The notes: generated by a model from the letters alone, not told the origin. A stretch of DNA of 64,000 bases from M3007 sp044347755 (GCA_044347755.1 JBIKUE010000010.1:1-64000), one strand, 5' to 3'; positions 17,585-27,031 are shown, counted from the stretch's first letter. Translations and numbers: made by a program.

Positions 17585-19432
17585 TTAAGCAGGCATACTG
17601 ACAGCATCAAATTGAAGTTTAGCCAGGCTGGAATAGGCGCCGTCAGGTTTTGAGGAAAGTGACTCATGGGTACCTTGTTCTACTATCCTGCCGTTTTCCA
17701 GCACATAAATACAATCTACATCACGAATAGTTGCCAATCGGTGGGCAATAATGATACTTGTTCTTCCTTCCATTAATCGATTTAGCGCATCCTGAACCAC
17801 CTTTTCTGATTCGGCATCCAGAGAAGAGGTGGCTTCATCAAGCAACAAAATACTTGGATTTCTCAAGATGGCCCTTGCGATCGCTATACGTTGCCGTTGA
17901 CCACCGGAAAGTTTGATGCCGCGTTCTCCCACAACGGTATCCAAACGCTCCGGGAACATAGAGATGAAATCCCAGGCATTTGCCTGTTTAGCAGCCTCCT
18001 CAATTTCTGCATCTGAAGCTTCTGGTTTGCCATACAGAATATTTTCTCTAATGGTTCCGCCAAAAAGGATCACCTCCTGAGGTACTATGGCAAAATTCTG
18101 CCGGTATGACTCCAGATCATAATCATAAATAGATCGGCCATCCATCAAAATACTGCCGGCTTGCGGAAAATGAAATTGGAGCAATAATTGCATGAATGTG
18201 GATTTTCCGGCACCGCTTTGTCCCACAAGTGCCACTTTTTTTCCTGCAGGAATTTCAAGGCTGACTGATTTCAACACCTCAACGTCTTGTCTGGTAGGGT
18301 AAAAAAACTGTATGTTTTCAAAAGAAACATTCCCTTTGAAACGTCCGGCACGAATGCCACTTCGAATCCGGTCTTCTGATTCCGTAGGCGACTTGAGAAT
18401 TTCCCGGATCCTTTCAGTTGCGCCTATGGCACCAACCAATTCTGTATAAAAATTACCCAGGCTGGCAATACTGCCACCAATAACCGCTGTATAGGTAATA
18501 AAAGCGATCAGATCTCCGCCTGTAAATTTATCAGGTGTTCCTGATGGCAGATTAGCATCCAGTTTCACCATATGCATTCCATACAAAATCACAAAAAACA
18601 GGGCTCCAAATAGCATTGTAATGATGAATACAGCAAAAATGGCTCTTCCTTTGGCATATCGCATCGAAACCTGTACTACCCCGGCGTTAGAGCGGCTATA
18701 TCTAAGGCTTTCAAAAAGCTCGTTAGTAAAGGCCTTGACAGCATGTATACTCTGGAGCGTTTCATCCAAAATCGTGTTGGACTCCGCAAGTTTTTCTTGT
18801 CGTAGTTTGGATAATTTTCGCACCCACCGGCCAAAGACCATGGCGCCAACCACTATGATCGGAAATGTGGCCAGCATCACCAATGCCAACTTGGGCGACA
18901 TCCACCATAGGACGGCTATACCGCCAACCAAAATGATGATTTGCCTGATAAACTCGGCCAAAATGAAATAAAAAGCATTATAAAGCTTCTCAATATCGTT
19001 GGTCAGGCGGCTAACCAATTCCCCTACCCTGCTTTTTTCAAAAAAAGTAATAGGAAGGGAAATGAGTCTGCGGTAAAGTGCAACCCGGATATCAGCCGTT
19101 CCGCGTTCACTTACCTGGGCAAACATCATCACCCGGAGATAGGAAACAATTCCCTGAAAGGCAAGGATAAGTATCAGCCAGAAACCGATTTCCATAAGAT
19201 CCAGATCTTGAGGAACATTACCTTGAGCGACATCCAGGGATCGGCCAATTAATGCCGGGAAGACCAAAAAAACCGAACTTCCGAGAAACAACAAAACAAG
19301 TCCGAAAACAAATTGAATTCGGTAAGGACGTATATACTCGAAAATCTTAAGGGCTTCGCGAACACTCTCTTTATTAATTTTTGGGCGGGATTCTTCTTCG
19401 GATTTTTGCATAACGGCCGCAAATTTCGACAT
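17585..19432 (-). CDS. MsbA-like ABC exporter, fused permease and ATPase
   Basis: 615 residues. An N-terminal six-helix exporter domain (about 35-340) is followed by a nucleotide-binding domain (about 375-605) with Walker A ALVGQSGAGKST, Q loop VPQEVILF, signature LSGGQRQRIAIARAI, Walker B ILLLDEATSSLD and the switch histidine IIAHRLAT. It is a complete half-transporter that acts as a homodimer, probably exporting lipid or drug-like molecules across the inner membrane. It is the first gene of the operon ABC exporter - thioesterase - glycosyltransferase - recQ. ATG at 19432 is used; a second Met at 19411 is possible. Confidence 0.92.
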   Translation of the reverse strand: MSKFAAVMQKSEEESRPKINKESVREALKIFEYIRPYRIQFVFGLVLLFLGSSVFLVFPALIGRSLDVAQGNVPQDLDLMEIGFWLILILAFQGIVSYLRVMMFAQVSERGTADIRVALYRRLISLPITFFEKSRVGELVSRLTNDIEKLYNAFYFILAEFIRQIIILVGGIAVLWWMSPKLALVMLATFPIIVVGAMVFGRWVRKLSKLRQEKLAESNTILDETLQSIHAVKAFTNELFESLRYSRSNAGVVQVSMRYAKGRAIFAVFIITMLFGALFFVILYGMHMVKLDANLPSGTPDKFTGGDLIAFITYTAVIGGSIASLGNFYTELVGAIGATERIREILKSPTESEDRIRSGIRAGRFKGNVSFENIQFFYPTRQDVEVLKSVSLEIPAGKKVALVGQSGAGKSTFMQLLLQFHFPQAGSILMDGRSIYDYDLESYRQNFAIVPQEVILFGGTIRENILYGKPEASDAEIEEAAKQANAWDFISMFPERLDTVVGERGIKLSGGQRQRIAIARAILRNPSILLLDEATSSLDAESEKVVQDALNRLMEGRTSIIIAHRLATIRDVDCIYVLENGRIVEQGTHESLSSKPDGAYSSLAKLQFDAVSMPA

Positions 19433-19490
19433 TTATCCAGATTTTCGATGTAAAAGTTCGGTAAATATCCACAATCGGGGCACTGAATTT

Positions 19491-19498
19491 TACCTTTG
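19491..19498 (+). promoter_or_regulatory. -7 element before the small membrane protein
   Basis: Exact TACCTTTG, four bases upstream of the ATG at 19503, the same spacing as at trmD. A leaderless message is implied. Confidence 0.55.
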
Positions 19499-19502
19499 CA
19501 AC

Positions 19503-19802
19503 ATGTATACACTGTTAGTCTCCATTGTAATCGGTCTTTTTGTGGCCATGCTGTTTGTAAATTTGTATTTCCGTGCAAAGGTGCTGAAGGTTTATGGCGT
19601 TTTGGTACGCAATAAAGTCGAATTTGGTGCCGCGCATATTTTTAACCGTGAAAAGCTGGAATCAGAGATTTTGCCACGTTACCCCATGTTTCGGACAGAA
19701 ATAGAATCTTTTGTAAGACATATGCGCTATTCCATAAAAATGGCCTCTGTGTTACTGGTGTTGATCACAGCATTTGGAGCCATTTTAATGTACTTTCGAT
19801 AA
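19503..19802 (+). CDS. Small two-helix membrane protein
   Basis: 99 residues with hydrophobic helices at about 3-25 and 78-98 and a charged middle (NREKLESEILPRYPMFRTEIESFVRH is spread over about 48-73). The pattern suggests both ends in the inner membrane and a helical hairpin in the cytoplasm or periplasm. I do not recognise the family. It starts right after a -7 element and lies 50 bases upstream of the first of two SGNH hydrolase genes, so it may belong with them. Confidence 0.7.
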   Translation: MYTLLVSIVIGLFVAMLFVNLYFRAKVLKVYGVLVRNKVEFGAAHIFNREKLESEILPRYPMFRTEIESFVRHMRYSIKMASVLLVLITAFGAILMYFR

Positions 19803-19852
19803 GGCAAGCCGGATACACAAAGGGAACAAATCTTACCTTCGCCCGACAATAC

Positions 19853-21286
19853 ATGGAAAAGAACTACACCGGGCAATCACTTGCGCTTGCCATCCTTGTT
19901 TTAGTGTTTCTCACAGGGTTATCTATGCTGCCAAGTGGGTCGCTGGCTGACTTTGATTACCGGAAAATGGACATATTTTCCGATATCAGGGATTCCATGG
20001 CCATATCCCCGCTTGAACCAGTTAAGGACACTATTGCTGTGGACAGCACCATATTTGCCATTCCTGATTCTCTGTTAGGGTCTGCCACAGATTCCGCTTC
20101 ACTTCCAGATTCATTACGAATTGTCCCTCAAAAAGATTCCACCTTTTTTGGAAGAATCATTGAAGATTACACCTACGATCAGCAGGGATTAACCGCTTTC
20201 TTCCTGGCTATAGATTCCATCCGAATGGGAGGGACGGTTAGAATAGCCTGGTACGGCGACTCTTTTGTAGAAGGAGATATATTAGTGGGTGATCTGAGAG
20301 ATACCCTTCAAAGTGTATGGGGCGGATCAGGGGTAGGTTTTGTTCCAATTACCTCAGAGGTGGCACAATTCAAAAGAACAATCAAGCACAACTTTAAAGG
20401 ATGGACTTCATATTCCATTGTAAAAAAGGAAGAACAGAAGCCGCCACTGGGCCTCAATGGATACGCCTACCGCCCGGAACCTGAAGCCAAGGTTCATTTC
20501 GAAGGAACACAATATTTTAAAAATACCCGCCGATGGAACCGCGTACAGTTTTTTTACACAGCGCCACAAAGCACGCTGGCTGTTTGGCAGATCAAAGATG
20601 AGCCCCCCAAGCAAGAGTTACTCCCAGGACGAGGCGACCAGCTGTGCACCTGGAGATGGAAAGGCTTGGAATGGGGAACCGAAGCTTTTGCCATGCGATT
20701 TCCTCAGCCAGAGGGACTTCTAGCCTATGGATTCACCTTAGAGAATGGCCCGGGGGTATATATCGACAATTTTTCCATTCGTGGAAATAGTGGTGGTCCG
20801 CTTAAATCGATAACCCCGGAATTCATCAAACAATTTGATGCGGTTCAACAATACGATCTGATTGTATTGCAAGTTGGCTTGAATGCCGTAACCAACAGCT
20901 TAAATAATATCAGGTGGTATGAAGCCGAATTGGAACGGACCTTCAAACATCTAAAAAACTGTTTTCCGGGCAAGCCGGTTTTAATTGTCGGTGTGGGCGA
21001 TCGGGGGGGTAAAACAGATGATCAACTGACAACTATGCAAAGTGTGCCAGCTATTGTTAAAATGCAGCGCAATCTGGCCCGGAAACATGGATTTTTATTT
21101 TACGATTTGTTTTGGGGTATGGGCGGGCCGAATACAATGCTTAAATTTGCCCATCAACGCCCAAGGTTAGCCAATACCGATTATACCCATCTGACTCATG
21201 ATGGGGGGAAAGTGGTAGGTTATATTTTTGCCCGATTGTTCTTACAGGAACAAGTCAATCACAAAGCCAGAACCAAATACCAATAA
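19853..21286 (+). CDS. Membrane-anchored SGNH/GDSL hydrolase (first of a tandem pair)
   Basis: 477 residues. One N-terminal membrane helix (about 9-30), a low-complexity linker rich in Asp/Ser/Pro (40-100), then an SGNH fold: block I AWYGDSFVEGD with the nucleophile Ser137, block III VGLNAVTNSLN (the glycine-asparagine pair), and block V DYTHLT with Asp443 and His446. It should act outside the cytoplasm as an esterase or O-acetyl transferase/hydrolase on a glycan. Such paired SGNH proteins often accompany an MBOAT acyltransferase, but none is present here. A near-consensus TACCTTCG at 19834-19841 lies upstream. The gene is 26 bases from the next SGNH gene. Confidence 0.85.
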   Translation: MEKNYTGQSLALAILVLVFLTGLSMLPSGSLADFDYRKMDIFSDIRDSMAISPLEPVKDTIAVDSTIFAIPDSLLGSATDSASLPDSLRIVPQKDSTFFGRIIEDYTYDQQGLTAFFLAIDSIRMGGTVRIAWYGDSFVEGDILVGDLRDTLQSVWGGSGVGFVPITSEVAQFKRTIKHNFKGWTSYSIVKKEEQKPPLGLNGYAYRPEPEAKVHFEGTQYFKNTRRWNRVQFFYTAPQSTLAVWQIKDEPPKQELLPGRGDQLCTWRWKGLEWGTEAFAMRFPQPEGLLAYGFTLENGPGVYIDNFSIRGNSGGPLKSITPEFIKQFDAVQQYDLIVLQVGLNAVTNSLNNIRWYEAELERTFKHLKNCFPGKPVLIVGVGDRGGKTDDQLTTMQSVPAIVKMQRNLARKHGFLFYDLFWGMGGPNTMLKFAHQRPRLANTDYTHLTHDGGKVVGYIFARLFLQEQVNHKARTKYQ

Positions 21287-21312
21287 ATTCACTCACCGAA
21301 ATCAACAGAAAA

Positions 21313-22593
21313 ATGGATTACCTCCCGGCACGTTTTTCCCGTTTGCGTTTGGCGATTTGCAGCATTTTTCTGCTGTTATTTATCGGTCAATGTCAATCTC
21401 AATTCCGACCACCACAGGTTCAAATCCTGGATTCTGACACCGTTGGTTCAGGCTTTAAATTTATACGTCAGGATCTTAATCAGATTGAGAACCAAACTTA
21501 TCTTGAACCACTGTTTGAAAAACTTTTCCAACAGCGGACGCAGGGAGGCAAAAAAATCAGCATTGTCCATGTGGGCGACTCGCATATTCTTGGGAATTTC
21601 CTGACACGAGAGGTACGCGAACGTATGCAAAGAGAATTTGGGGACGCCGGTCGCGGATTGCTTTTTCCATATAAACTTGCACAATCGAATGGCGCCAAGG
21701 ATTTTATTGTAGAAACGAATATCAAATGGATCGGTTCGAATTGCCAGCGTGATTTAGCCTCAGAGACCAATTTTGGTGCAGCAGGTTTTAAATTAAGTAC
21801 CAATCAACCCAACGCCGAATTGACCTTTCGTCTACGGGATACAGCCACAGCAGAAAGTCATCTTTTCACCAAGGTTACTGTATTTCAACACAAGTCTCCC
21901 CTTGAATATGATCTTGAAGTACGGGACGAAACGTCAAATCAGATTGCACAGTTATTTATAGAGGATAATTATTCCAGGTCTTATTACTTCGACAGGCCGG
22001 TAGGCTCTGTTACCATTGCGGCAAAAAAAACAGCCCCGCAGCAAAAGACCCTAACCTTAGACGGTATTTCTGTTGAGAACGAACTGAGCGGTATTATATA
22101 CCATTCAATTGGCGTGAATGGGGCAAAATTCATGGACTTTGCACGGGCCAAATACTTCGCAAGACAAATAGCAGACCTGGAACCGGACCTTGTCATCCTC
22201 TCTTTTGGCACTAATGAGAGTCAGGGAACTACAGAAATCGCATATATGCGGAAGACCATGGATTTATTGATTAAGCAAATCCTGGAAGCCAGTCCTTCGG
22301 CAAGAATATTACTTACCACTCCTGCAGACTCCTACCTCCGAGGTCGCGGATTGAATCCCCATATGGCAGAAATGAGCCGTGTTATCAGTGAATATGGTAA
22401 AGAAAAAGGCTATGCTGTTTGGGACCTGTTCCATTTTTCAGGGGGCGAAAACTCATCTACCCTCTGGAAATCAAATGGGTTGCTTACTTCAGACTCCGTT
22501 CATTACACCAAGTATGGATATGCTTTGCAAGGCAAATTGCTATATCAATCCCTTATCAAAGGATATAACGGATTCGTTGATGGAAAACGATAA
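21313..22593 (+). CDS. Secreted SGNH/GDSL hydrolase (second of a tandem pair)
   Basis: 426 residues with a signal peptide (about 1-30, ending QCQSQ; the cysteine is not in a proper lipobox). The SGNH blocks are IVHVGDSHILGN with Ser90, LSFGTNESQG, and SDSVHYTKYG with Asp394 and His397. All catalytic residues are present. Its GDSH block resembles the peptidoglycan or polysaccharide O-acetyl esterase/transferase group. It is in one unit with the previous SGNH gene and ends 20 bases before the convergent miaA. Substrate unknown. Confidence 0.87.
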   Translation: MDYLPARFSRLRLAICSIFLLLFIGQCQSQFRPPQVQILDSDTVGSGFKFIRQDLNQIENQTYLEPLFEKLFQQRTQGGKKISIVHVGDSHILGNFLTREVRERMQREFGDAGRGLLFPYKLAQSNGAKDFIVETNIKWIGSNCQRDLASETNFGAAGFKLSTNQPNAELTFRLRDTATAESHLFTKVTVFQHKSPLEYDLEVRDETSNQIAQLFIEDNYSRSYYFDRPVGSVTIAAKKTAPQQKTLTLDGISVENELSGIIYHSIGVNGAKFMDFARAKYFARQIADLEPDLVILSFGTNESQGTTEIAYMRKTMDLLIKQILEASPSARILLTTPADSYLRGRGLNPHMAEMSRVISEYGKEKGYAVWDLFHFSGGENSSTLWKSNGLLTSDSVHYTKYGYALQGKLLYQSLIKGYNGFVDGKR

Positions 22594-22613
22594 TTGAAGG
22601 TCAGGGATTGCGG

Positions 22614-23519
22614 CTAAACAGATAGTTTTTCAGTCAAAAACGACTGAATCTTTTCCCACTCATTTGGCAAAAAACGGCTCCAGTTTCCATGTTTGTTAAA
22701 CCAGGTGACTTGTCTTTTGGCGTAATTTCTGGAATGTTGTTTGATTTTTTCAATGGTTTGCCCCCGGGTCATCTTCCCATCAAAATAATCAAAAAACTCT
22801 TCATATCCCACCGTTTTTAAAGCAGGATGGTTTCTATAAGGAATCAAAGAACGAGCCTCTTCTTCAAGCCCGGCAATAATCATTTCATCTACTCGTTTAT
22901 CGATCCGTTCGTACAGTAATGGTCTTGGCCAATCAAGCAATAGGTAAACTGACTCGAAAAACCGGGACCTTTTTTCAGCTTGGTTCAGGAAGGTGGAATA
23001 AGGCTTGCCGGCCTCCAAGGAAACTTCGACTGCCCTTATAAGACGAGCAGGATTCTGACGATCCACTTTACTAAAATGCTGTGGATCAAGCTGCTCAAGG
23101 GTTTGTTGCAACCACTCTATCCCGCCAGTTTGCACACCTTCTTCTACTTGTTTTTTAATATTAGAAGATACCTCCGGGAAGTTATCCAGTCCTTCACAAA
23201 TGGTCCGAATATACAGCCCTGAACCACCTGTCAGGACAACATGGTCGTATTGTTTGAAAAGCTTTTCCAGCAATAGCAGCGCATCCTTTTCGAAAGCGCC
23301 TACGCTGTAATTTTCCGAAATAGAATGAGAATCAATAAAATGATGGCGTACCAATGCCAACTCGGATTGGGAGGGTTTGGCAGTACCTATATTCATTTCA
23401 CGAAAGAACTGTCGACTATCAGCAGAGAGAATTTCCGTATTCAGCCATTGCGCCACTTGAATGGCTAAGGCAGTTTTACCTGTGGCCGTTGCGCCCCCAA
23501 TAACGATCAGTTTTTTCAT
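22614..23519 (-). CDS. miaA: tRNA dimethylallyltransferase
   Basis: 301 residues, normal length. It adds a dimethylallyl group to N6 of A37 in tRNAs that read UNN codons. Walker A VIGGATATGKTALA is at about 5-18, the DSRQFFREMNIGTAKP motif at about 35-50, and LTGGSGLYIRTICEG near 98-112. It is the last gene of the minus-strand group membrane protein - purQ - miaA, 20 bases after purQ. Confidence 0.96.
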   Translation of the reverse strand: MKKLIVIGGATATGKTALAIQVAQWLNTEILSADSRQFFREMNIGTAKPSQSELALVRHHFIDSHSISENYSVGAFEKDALLLLEKLFKQYDHVVLTGGSGLYIRTICEGLDNFPEVSSNIKKQVEEGVQTGGIEWLQQTLEQLDPQHFSKVDRQNPARLIRAVEVSLEAGKPYSTFLNQAEKRSRFFESVYLLLDWPRPLLYERIDKRVDEMIIAGLEEEARSLIPYRNHPALKTVGYEEFFDYFDGKMTRGQTIEKIKQHSRNYAKRQVTWFNKHGNWSRFLPNEWEKIQSFLTEKLSV

Positions 23520-23539
23520 CAGGCAATATCAAAACAACC

Positions 23540-24253
23540 TCATTTTACAGTCTCTCCAGATGCAGCCAATAAAGACTCAAACAAGCCGCGACCATCCATA
23601 TTGCCCAGGACGGATTCACTGGCCCGTTCCGGGTGTGGCATCATGCCAAAAACATTCCTGCCGGCATTACAGATACCAGCGATATTTCTTGCGGCACCGT
23701 TAGGATTAGATCCTTCAGACTCAAGACCTTGGGCGTCACAGTACCGGAACAGAACCTGATTGTTTGATTCCAGTTCATCCAATGTTTTTTCATCTGCGAA
23801 ATAACGGCCCTCAACATGTGCTATAGGAATCTTTAGCGCCTTGTTCAATTCCAGTCCTTCTGTAATAGGTGAAAGGTTTGTGACTGGTTTAATCCAAACA
23901 TTGTCGCAAATGAACTGCTGGCCACTATTGCGCAACAAGACGCCAGGCAATAAACCTGATTCGCAAAGGATCTGAAACCCATTGCAGACACCGAAAACGT
24001 ATCCTCCTGCAGCAGCATGCGCTTTAACGGCCTTCATCACCGGTGAAAATTGAGCAATGGCTCCGGCTCTTACGTAATCTCCATAGGAGAATCCTCCTGG
24101 CAAAACGATACAGTCTTCCGGGCCAAACCCTGCTGGCAACTCAATGTCCTTATGCCATATTTTTACTACCTCCTGTCCCATAACATCGCCAAGTACATGA
24201 ACCATATCATCATCACAATTAGAGCCTGGAAAAACAATTACACCGAATTTCAT
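23540..24253 (-). CDS. purQ: Phosphoribosylformylglycinamidine synthase, glutaminase subunit
   Basis: 237 residues. A class I glutamine amidotransferase that feeds ammonia to PurL in purine synthesis. The start FGVIVFPGSNCDDD, the GGFSYGDY segment (about 53-60), the nucleophile elbow FGVCNGFQIL with Cys90, and the His-Glu pair in MPHPERA (about 209-216) are all present. purL and purS are not in the window. It is 30 bases downstream of a membrane protein gene and 20 bases upstream of miaA. Confidence 0.96.
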   Translation of the reverse strand: MKFGVIVFPGSNCDDDMVHVLGDVMGQEVVKIWHKDIELPAGFGPEDCIVLPGGFSYGDYVRAGAIAQFSPVMKAVKAHAAAGGYVFGVCNGFQILCESGLLPGVLLRNSGQQFICDNVWIKPVTNLSPITEGLELNKALKIPIAHVEGRYFADEKTLDELESNNQVLFRYCDAQGLESEGSNPNGAARNIAGICNAGRNVFGMMPHPERASESVLGNMDGRGLFESLLAASGETVK

Positions 24254-24283
24254 AAGTGAGTGAGCGTAAAAATGAGTGAAAAA

Positions 24284-25291
24284 TTAGAGATATTGCAAAT
24301 ATGGCAACAAATGGTTTGCATATTGCAGGATAAAAATGAAGGCCACCAAGACAAGGTGAGCTATTTCTATCCACCACTTTTTGAAAGAATCCTGGTACCC
24401 CAAAACCAACAATAAAGACAATGGAGTAACAGCAACTATCCAACTACTCCAATGCCATGAAGCTTGTAAGCCAACGGAAAAAATGCCTGCCACCAGGAAC
24501 CAAAGTAAAGCACCCACATATTTTTGAATTTGGATGCCCTTTCTATTCAATATTTTAGGCAAGGAAAGTAACAACAACAATATATATACCCCAAGCATGG
24601 TGGCATTAAGCATGTCTATTTCCTTCCAAAGAATGTTAAAATTTACCATTTGAAAAAGCCCCCCCAACTGAACATCCCTAAATTCTGAACCTTTGTCTGT
24701 CCAAAAATACCATAACCAACCCCAAAATAGTGGAATCAAAGCACCAAATGCATAGATAAACATTTCGTTGAGCCGAAAAACCCTCACCACAAAGAACCCG
24801 GCAAAACCTGCCACAAGAAGCCAAACCAACGGGGGGTAAAACAAACAGCCTGCTGAAAGCCACAATCCACTATCCAAAATAATGGAATGAACGTTTGGCT
24901 TTTGAAAAGCATGGAAAATTTTCATTAGTCCGAACGGCACTATTGTAGCCGCAACTAATGGCGCAGAGACAAATAAATATTCCGGAAAGGCTGAAGCTGA
25001 AATACCATAAATCAACCCTGGAAACCAATTTCGGTCACCCATCATCCGAAACTCATCCGCTAAAAAGTTTACAGCAAACGCCTGTACAAAAACCAGTATG
25101 AAGGCCGTGATGGCGGATATCATGGGAAACGCCTTCATCCATCCAAACCATGACTGATAAAGCAACCCGCCTGTTTCTGGCAATTCCCGGGGTAAAATCC
25201 AGCCAAAAAGGGCTCCACTACGTATCACAATCAGATACGCCAGCAGAAGAAAGACAACAAAAATCTGGTTACTTCGAAAAAAACGGAGCAC
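24284..25291 (-). CDS. Polytopic membrane protein (DUF6427-like)
   Basis: 335 residues with about nine to ten hydrophobic helices spread over the whole length and a very short hydrophilic N-terminus LRFFRSNQ. This start, the aromatic-rich loops and the lack of charged helices resemble the DUF6427 family of Bacteroidota; the assignment is from memory of the family style. No catalytic motif is visible. The start codon is GTG at 25291, because an in-frame stop lies three codons upstream and no ATG is nearby. It leads the purQ-miaA unit, which does not reveal a role. Confidence 0.65.
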   Translation of the reverse strand: MLRFFRSNQIFVVFLLLAYLIVIRSGALFGWILPRELPETGGLLYQSWFGWMKAFPMISAITAFILVFVQAFAVNFLADEFRMMGDRNWFPGLIYGISASAFPEYLFVSAPLVAATIVPFGLMKIFHAFQKPNVHSIILDSGLWLSAGCLFYPPLVWLLVAGFAGFFVVRVFRLNEMFIYAFGALIPLFWGWLWYFWTDKGSEFRDVQLGGLFQMVNFNILWKEIDMLNATMLGVYILLLLLSLPKILNRKGIQIQKYVGALLWFLVAGIFSVGLQASWHWSSWIVAVTPLSLLLVLGYQDSFKKWWIEIAHLVLVAFIFILQYANHLLPYLQYL

Positions 25292-25402
25292 AATACATCA
25301 TTGAAGCCGCAAAGGTCAACAAAATCAGGAAAATTGGGGTAAAATTGTCTATAAATTAAACGATCAGATAAAAATAACCCTTTCACCTCTTACTTTCGCA
25401 CC

Positions 25403-26074
25403 GTGCGAATTTTACTCATTGAAGACGAACTCAAAACACTCCAGTCGCTACGACAAGGAATGGAGGAACATGGTTGGACGGTTAACACCGCCACTGATGG
25501 GCTTACTGGTATTCGTTTAGCTTTGCACGGTGATTATGATGTCATTGTTTCCGATATCACAATGCCTGGCCTAAACGGTCTTGAGTTATGTGAAAAATTG
25601 AGAAGTGAACAAAACTCTACTCCTATTCTGCTCCTAACTGCATTAAGCCATACAGATGATAAAGTTGCTGGCTTGGATGCAGGGGCGGATGATTATCTGG
25701 CCAAACCGTTTGAATTAAAAGAGTTACTGGCCAGAACAAAAGCATTGTCCAGGCGAAACAACAACGCTATTAAAACGGATAATATTTTGAAATTTCATGA
25801 TCTGGTACAGGATCTGGATGCAAAAACCGTGCGCAGGGAAGGACAGGAAATTTTGTTAACTCCCAGAGAATTTGCATTGCTGGAGTTCTTTTTACGAAAC
25901 CCAGGGAAGGTGCTCTCCAAGTCGGAAATCGCAGAAAAAGTATGGGATATGAACTTTGACACCGGCACCAATGTAATTGAGGTATATGTCAATTATCTGC
26001 GAAATAAGATTGATAAAGGTTTTGAAACCAAATTGATTCAAACCCAGTTTGGCCAGGGCTATATCCTTAGATAA
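25403..26074 (+). CDS. OmpR/PhoB-type response regulator, no adjacent kinase
   Basis: 223 residues. A receiver domain (1-120) with acidic pocket EDE at 7-9, phosphoacceptor Asp51 in VIVSDITMPG, and Lys101 in YLAKPF; then a winged-helix DNA-binding domain (about 130-223) with LTPREFALLEFFLRNPGKVLS and FGQGYILR. The start is GTG at 25403, four bases after a -7-like TACTTTCG (25391-25398). All residues for phosphorylation are intact, but no histidine kinase gene is beside it. The next gene downstream, 39 bases away, encodes a SixA-like phosphatase. Confidence 0.93.
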   Translation: MRILLIEDELKTLQSLRQGMEEHGWTVNTATDGLTGIRLALHGDYDVIVSDITMPGLNGLELCEKLRSEQNSTPILLLTALSHTDDKVAGLDAGADDYLAKPFELKELLARTKALSRRNNNAIKTDNILKFHDLVQDLDAKTVRREGQEILLTPREFALLEFFLRNPGKVLSKSEIAEKVWDMNFDTGTNVIEVYVNYLRNKIDKGFETKLIQTQFGQGYILR

Positions 26075-26113
26075 CGCCATTTAAACCCCTTTTTTTCACC
26101 TTTTTAAACAAGT

Positions 26114-26611
26114 ATGCGAACCCTTTATTTAATCAGGCACGCCAAATCAAGTTGGGGAAACCCGGGCCTCAGGGACTTTGACCGCCCGCTTAACGAGCGC
26201 GGACAACAAGACGGCCCCAAAATGGCCCAACTACTTGTCAAAGAAGGCGTAAAGCCCGATTTGCTGGTAAGCAGCCCTGCTAAACGCGCCCTAACAACCG
26301 CTTTATTTTTTGCTGATGCCTTCCAGATTGATTCCGACAACGTGAGAAGGGAGTCCAGAATTTATGAAGCACACCCAACGGAAATCCTTCGCTTGATTGC
26401 TGAATTGCCGGCAGAATCAACTACCGTATTCCTGTTTGGACACAACCCAACGTTTACAGAAGTAGCCAATTTATTCGCAAACGATCATTACATTGAAAAC
26501 GTTCCAACTTGCGGAGTGGTAAAGATCACCACTACCGCTGCAGATTGGTCAGGCATGTATGAAGGCAACTCCCGGATTGCAGCATGCTATTTCCCTAAGG
26601 AAGTTTTATGA
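26114..26611 (+). CDS. sixA: SixA-like histidine phosphatase
   Basis: 165 residues of the histidine phosphatase (phosphoglycerate mutase-like) superfamily. The RHG-type motif LIRHAKSSW gives the phosphate-accepting His9, DFDRPLNERG follows, and the second catalytic histidine is in LFGHNPTF (about 115). SixA removes phosphate from histidines of phosphorelay or PTS proteins in proteobacteria; in other phyla the substrate is mostly untested. Here it sits directly after an orphan response regulator and overlaps the next gene by four bases (ATGA). Confidence 0.88.
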   Translation: MRTLYLIRHAKSSWGNPGLRDFDRPLNERGQQDGPKMAQLLVKEGVKPDLLVSSPAKRALTTALFFADAFQIDSDNVRRESRIYEAHPTEILRLIAELPAESTTVFLFGHNPTFTEVANLFANDHYIENVPTCGVVKITTTAADWSGMYEGNSRIAACYFPKEVL

Positions 26612-26967
26612 AAACCTCAAAACAAATCTTTCTGATACTCGCTACAGGATTGCAATGTGCAATCTTCTGTAGTTGCCAAAATCCTCAAAAAAGCATTCCG
26701 GTACTCCCTGAGGATAAAATTTCCAGAATCATGGCTGATTTGGCAATAGCTGATGCGGCAACTACCGGGTTGTCCGGTTATGCCAAAGACAGTTTAATGC
26801 ACGTGTATTTCAAGCAGGTTTTTGACATGCATGGCACTACTCAGGAAGCTTACGAATCTGACCTGAGAATTTTGGCAACAGACCTTTCCAGAATGGAAAT
26901 TGTAGTCAAAAAAGCAGATGAATTACTTACGGAAAATGGAACCGGAATGCCGGACGCCAAAAAGTAG
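26608..26967 (+). CDS. DUF4296 lipoprotein
   Basis: 119 residues. Signal peptide ending in a lipobox-like IFCSC (cysteine about 22-23), then a helical domain with PVLPEDKISRIMADLAIADA and a periodic helix to the end, as in DUF4296 lipoproteins of Bacteroidota. Function unknown. Its ATG overlaps the stop of the SixA gene, so translation is probably coupled. A strong bidirectional terminator follows. Confidence 0.8.
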   Translation: MKTSKQIFLILATGLQCAIFCSCQNPQKSIPVLPEDKISRIMADLAIADAATTGLSGYAKDSLMHVYFKQVFDMHGTTQEAYESDLRILATDLSRMEIVVKKADELLTENGTGMPDAKK

Positions 26968-26969
26968 CG

Positions 26970-27017
26970 CCACAAAAAAAGGCACGTTTGCAATGAGCAA
27001 CGTGCCTTTTTTTGTGG
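26970..27017. terminator. Bidirectional terminator between DUF4296 gene and sucC
   Basis: A perfect 19-bp stem (26970-26988 with 26999-27017) with a 10-base loop. The stem itself holds a seven-base A run and the matching seven-base T run, so it can work on both strands. It begins three bases after the DUF4296 stop and ends 14 bases before the sucC stop. Confidence 0.93.
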
Positions 27018-27031
27018 GATATATCGCTGAT

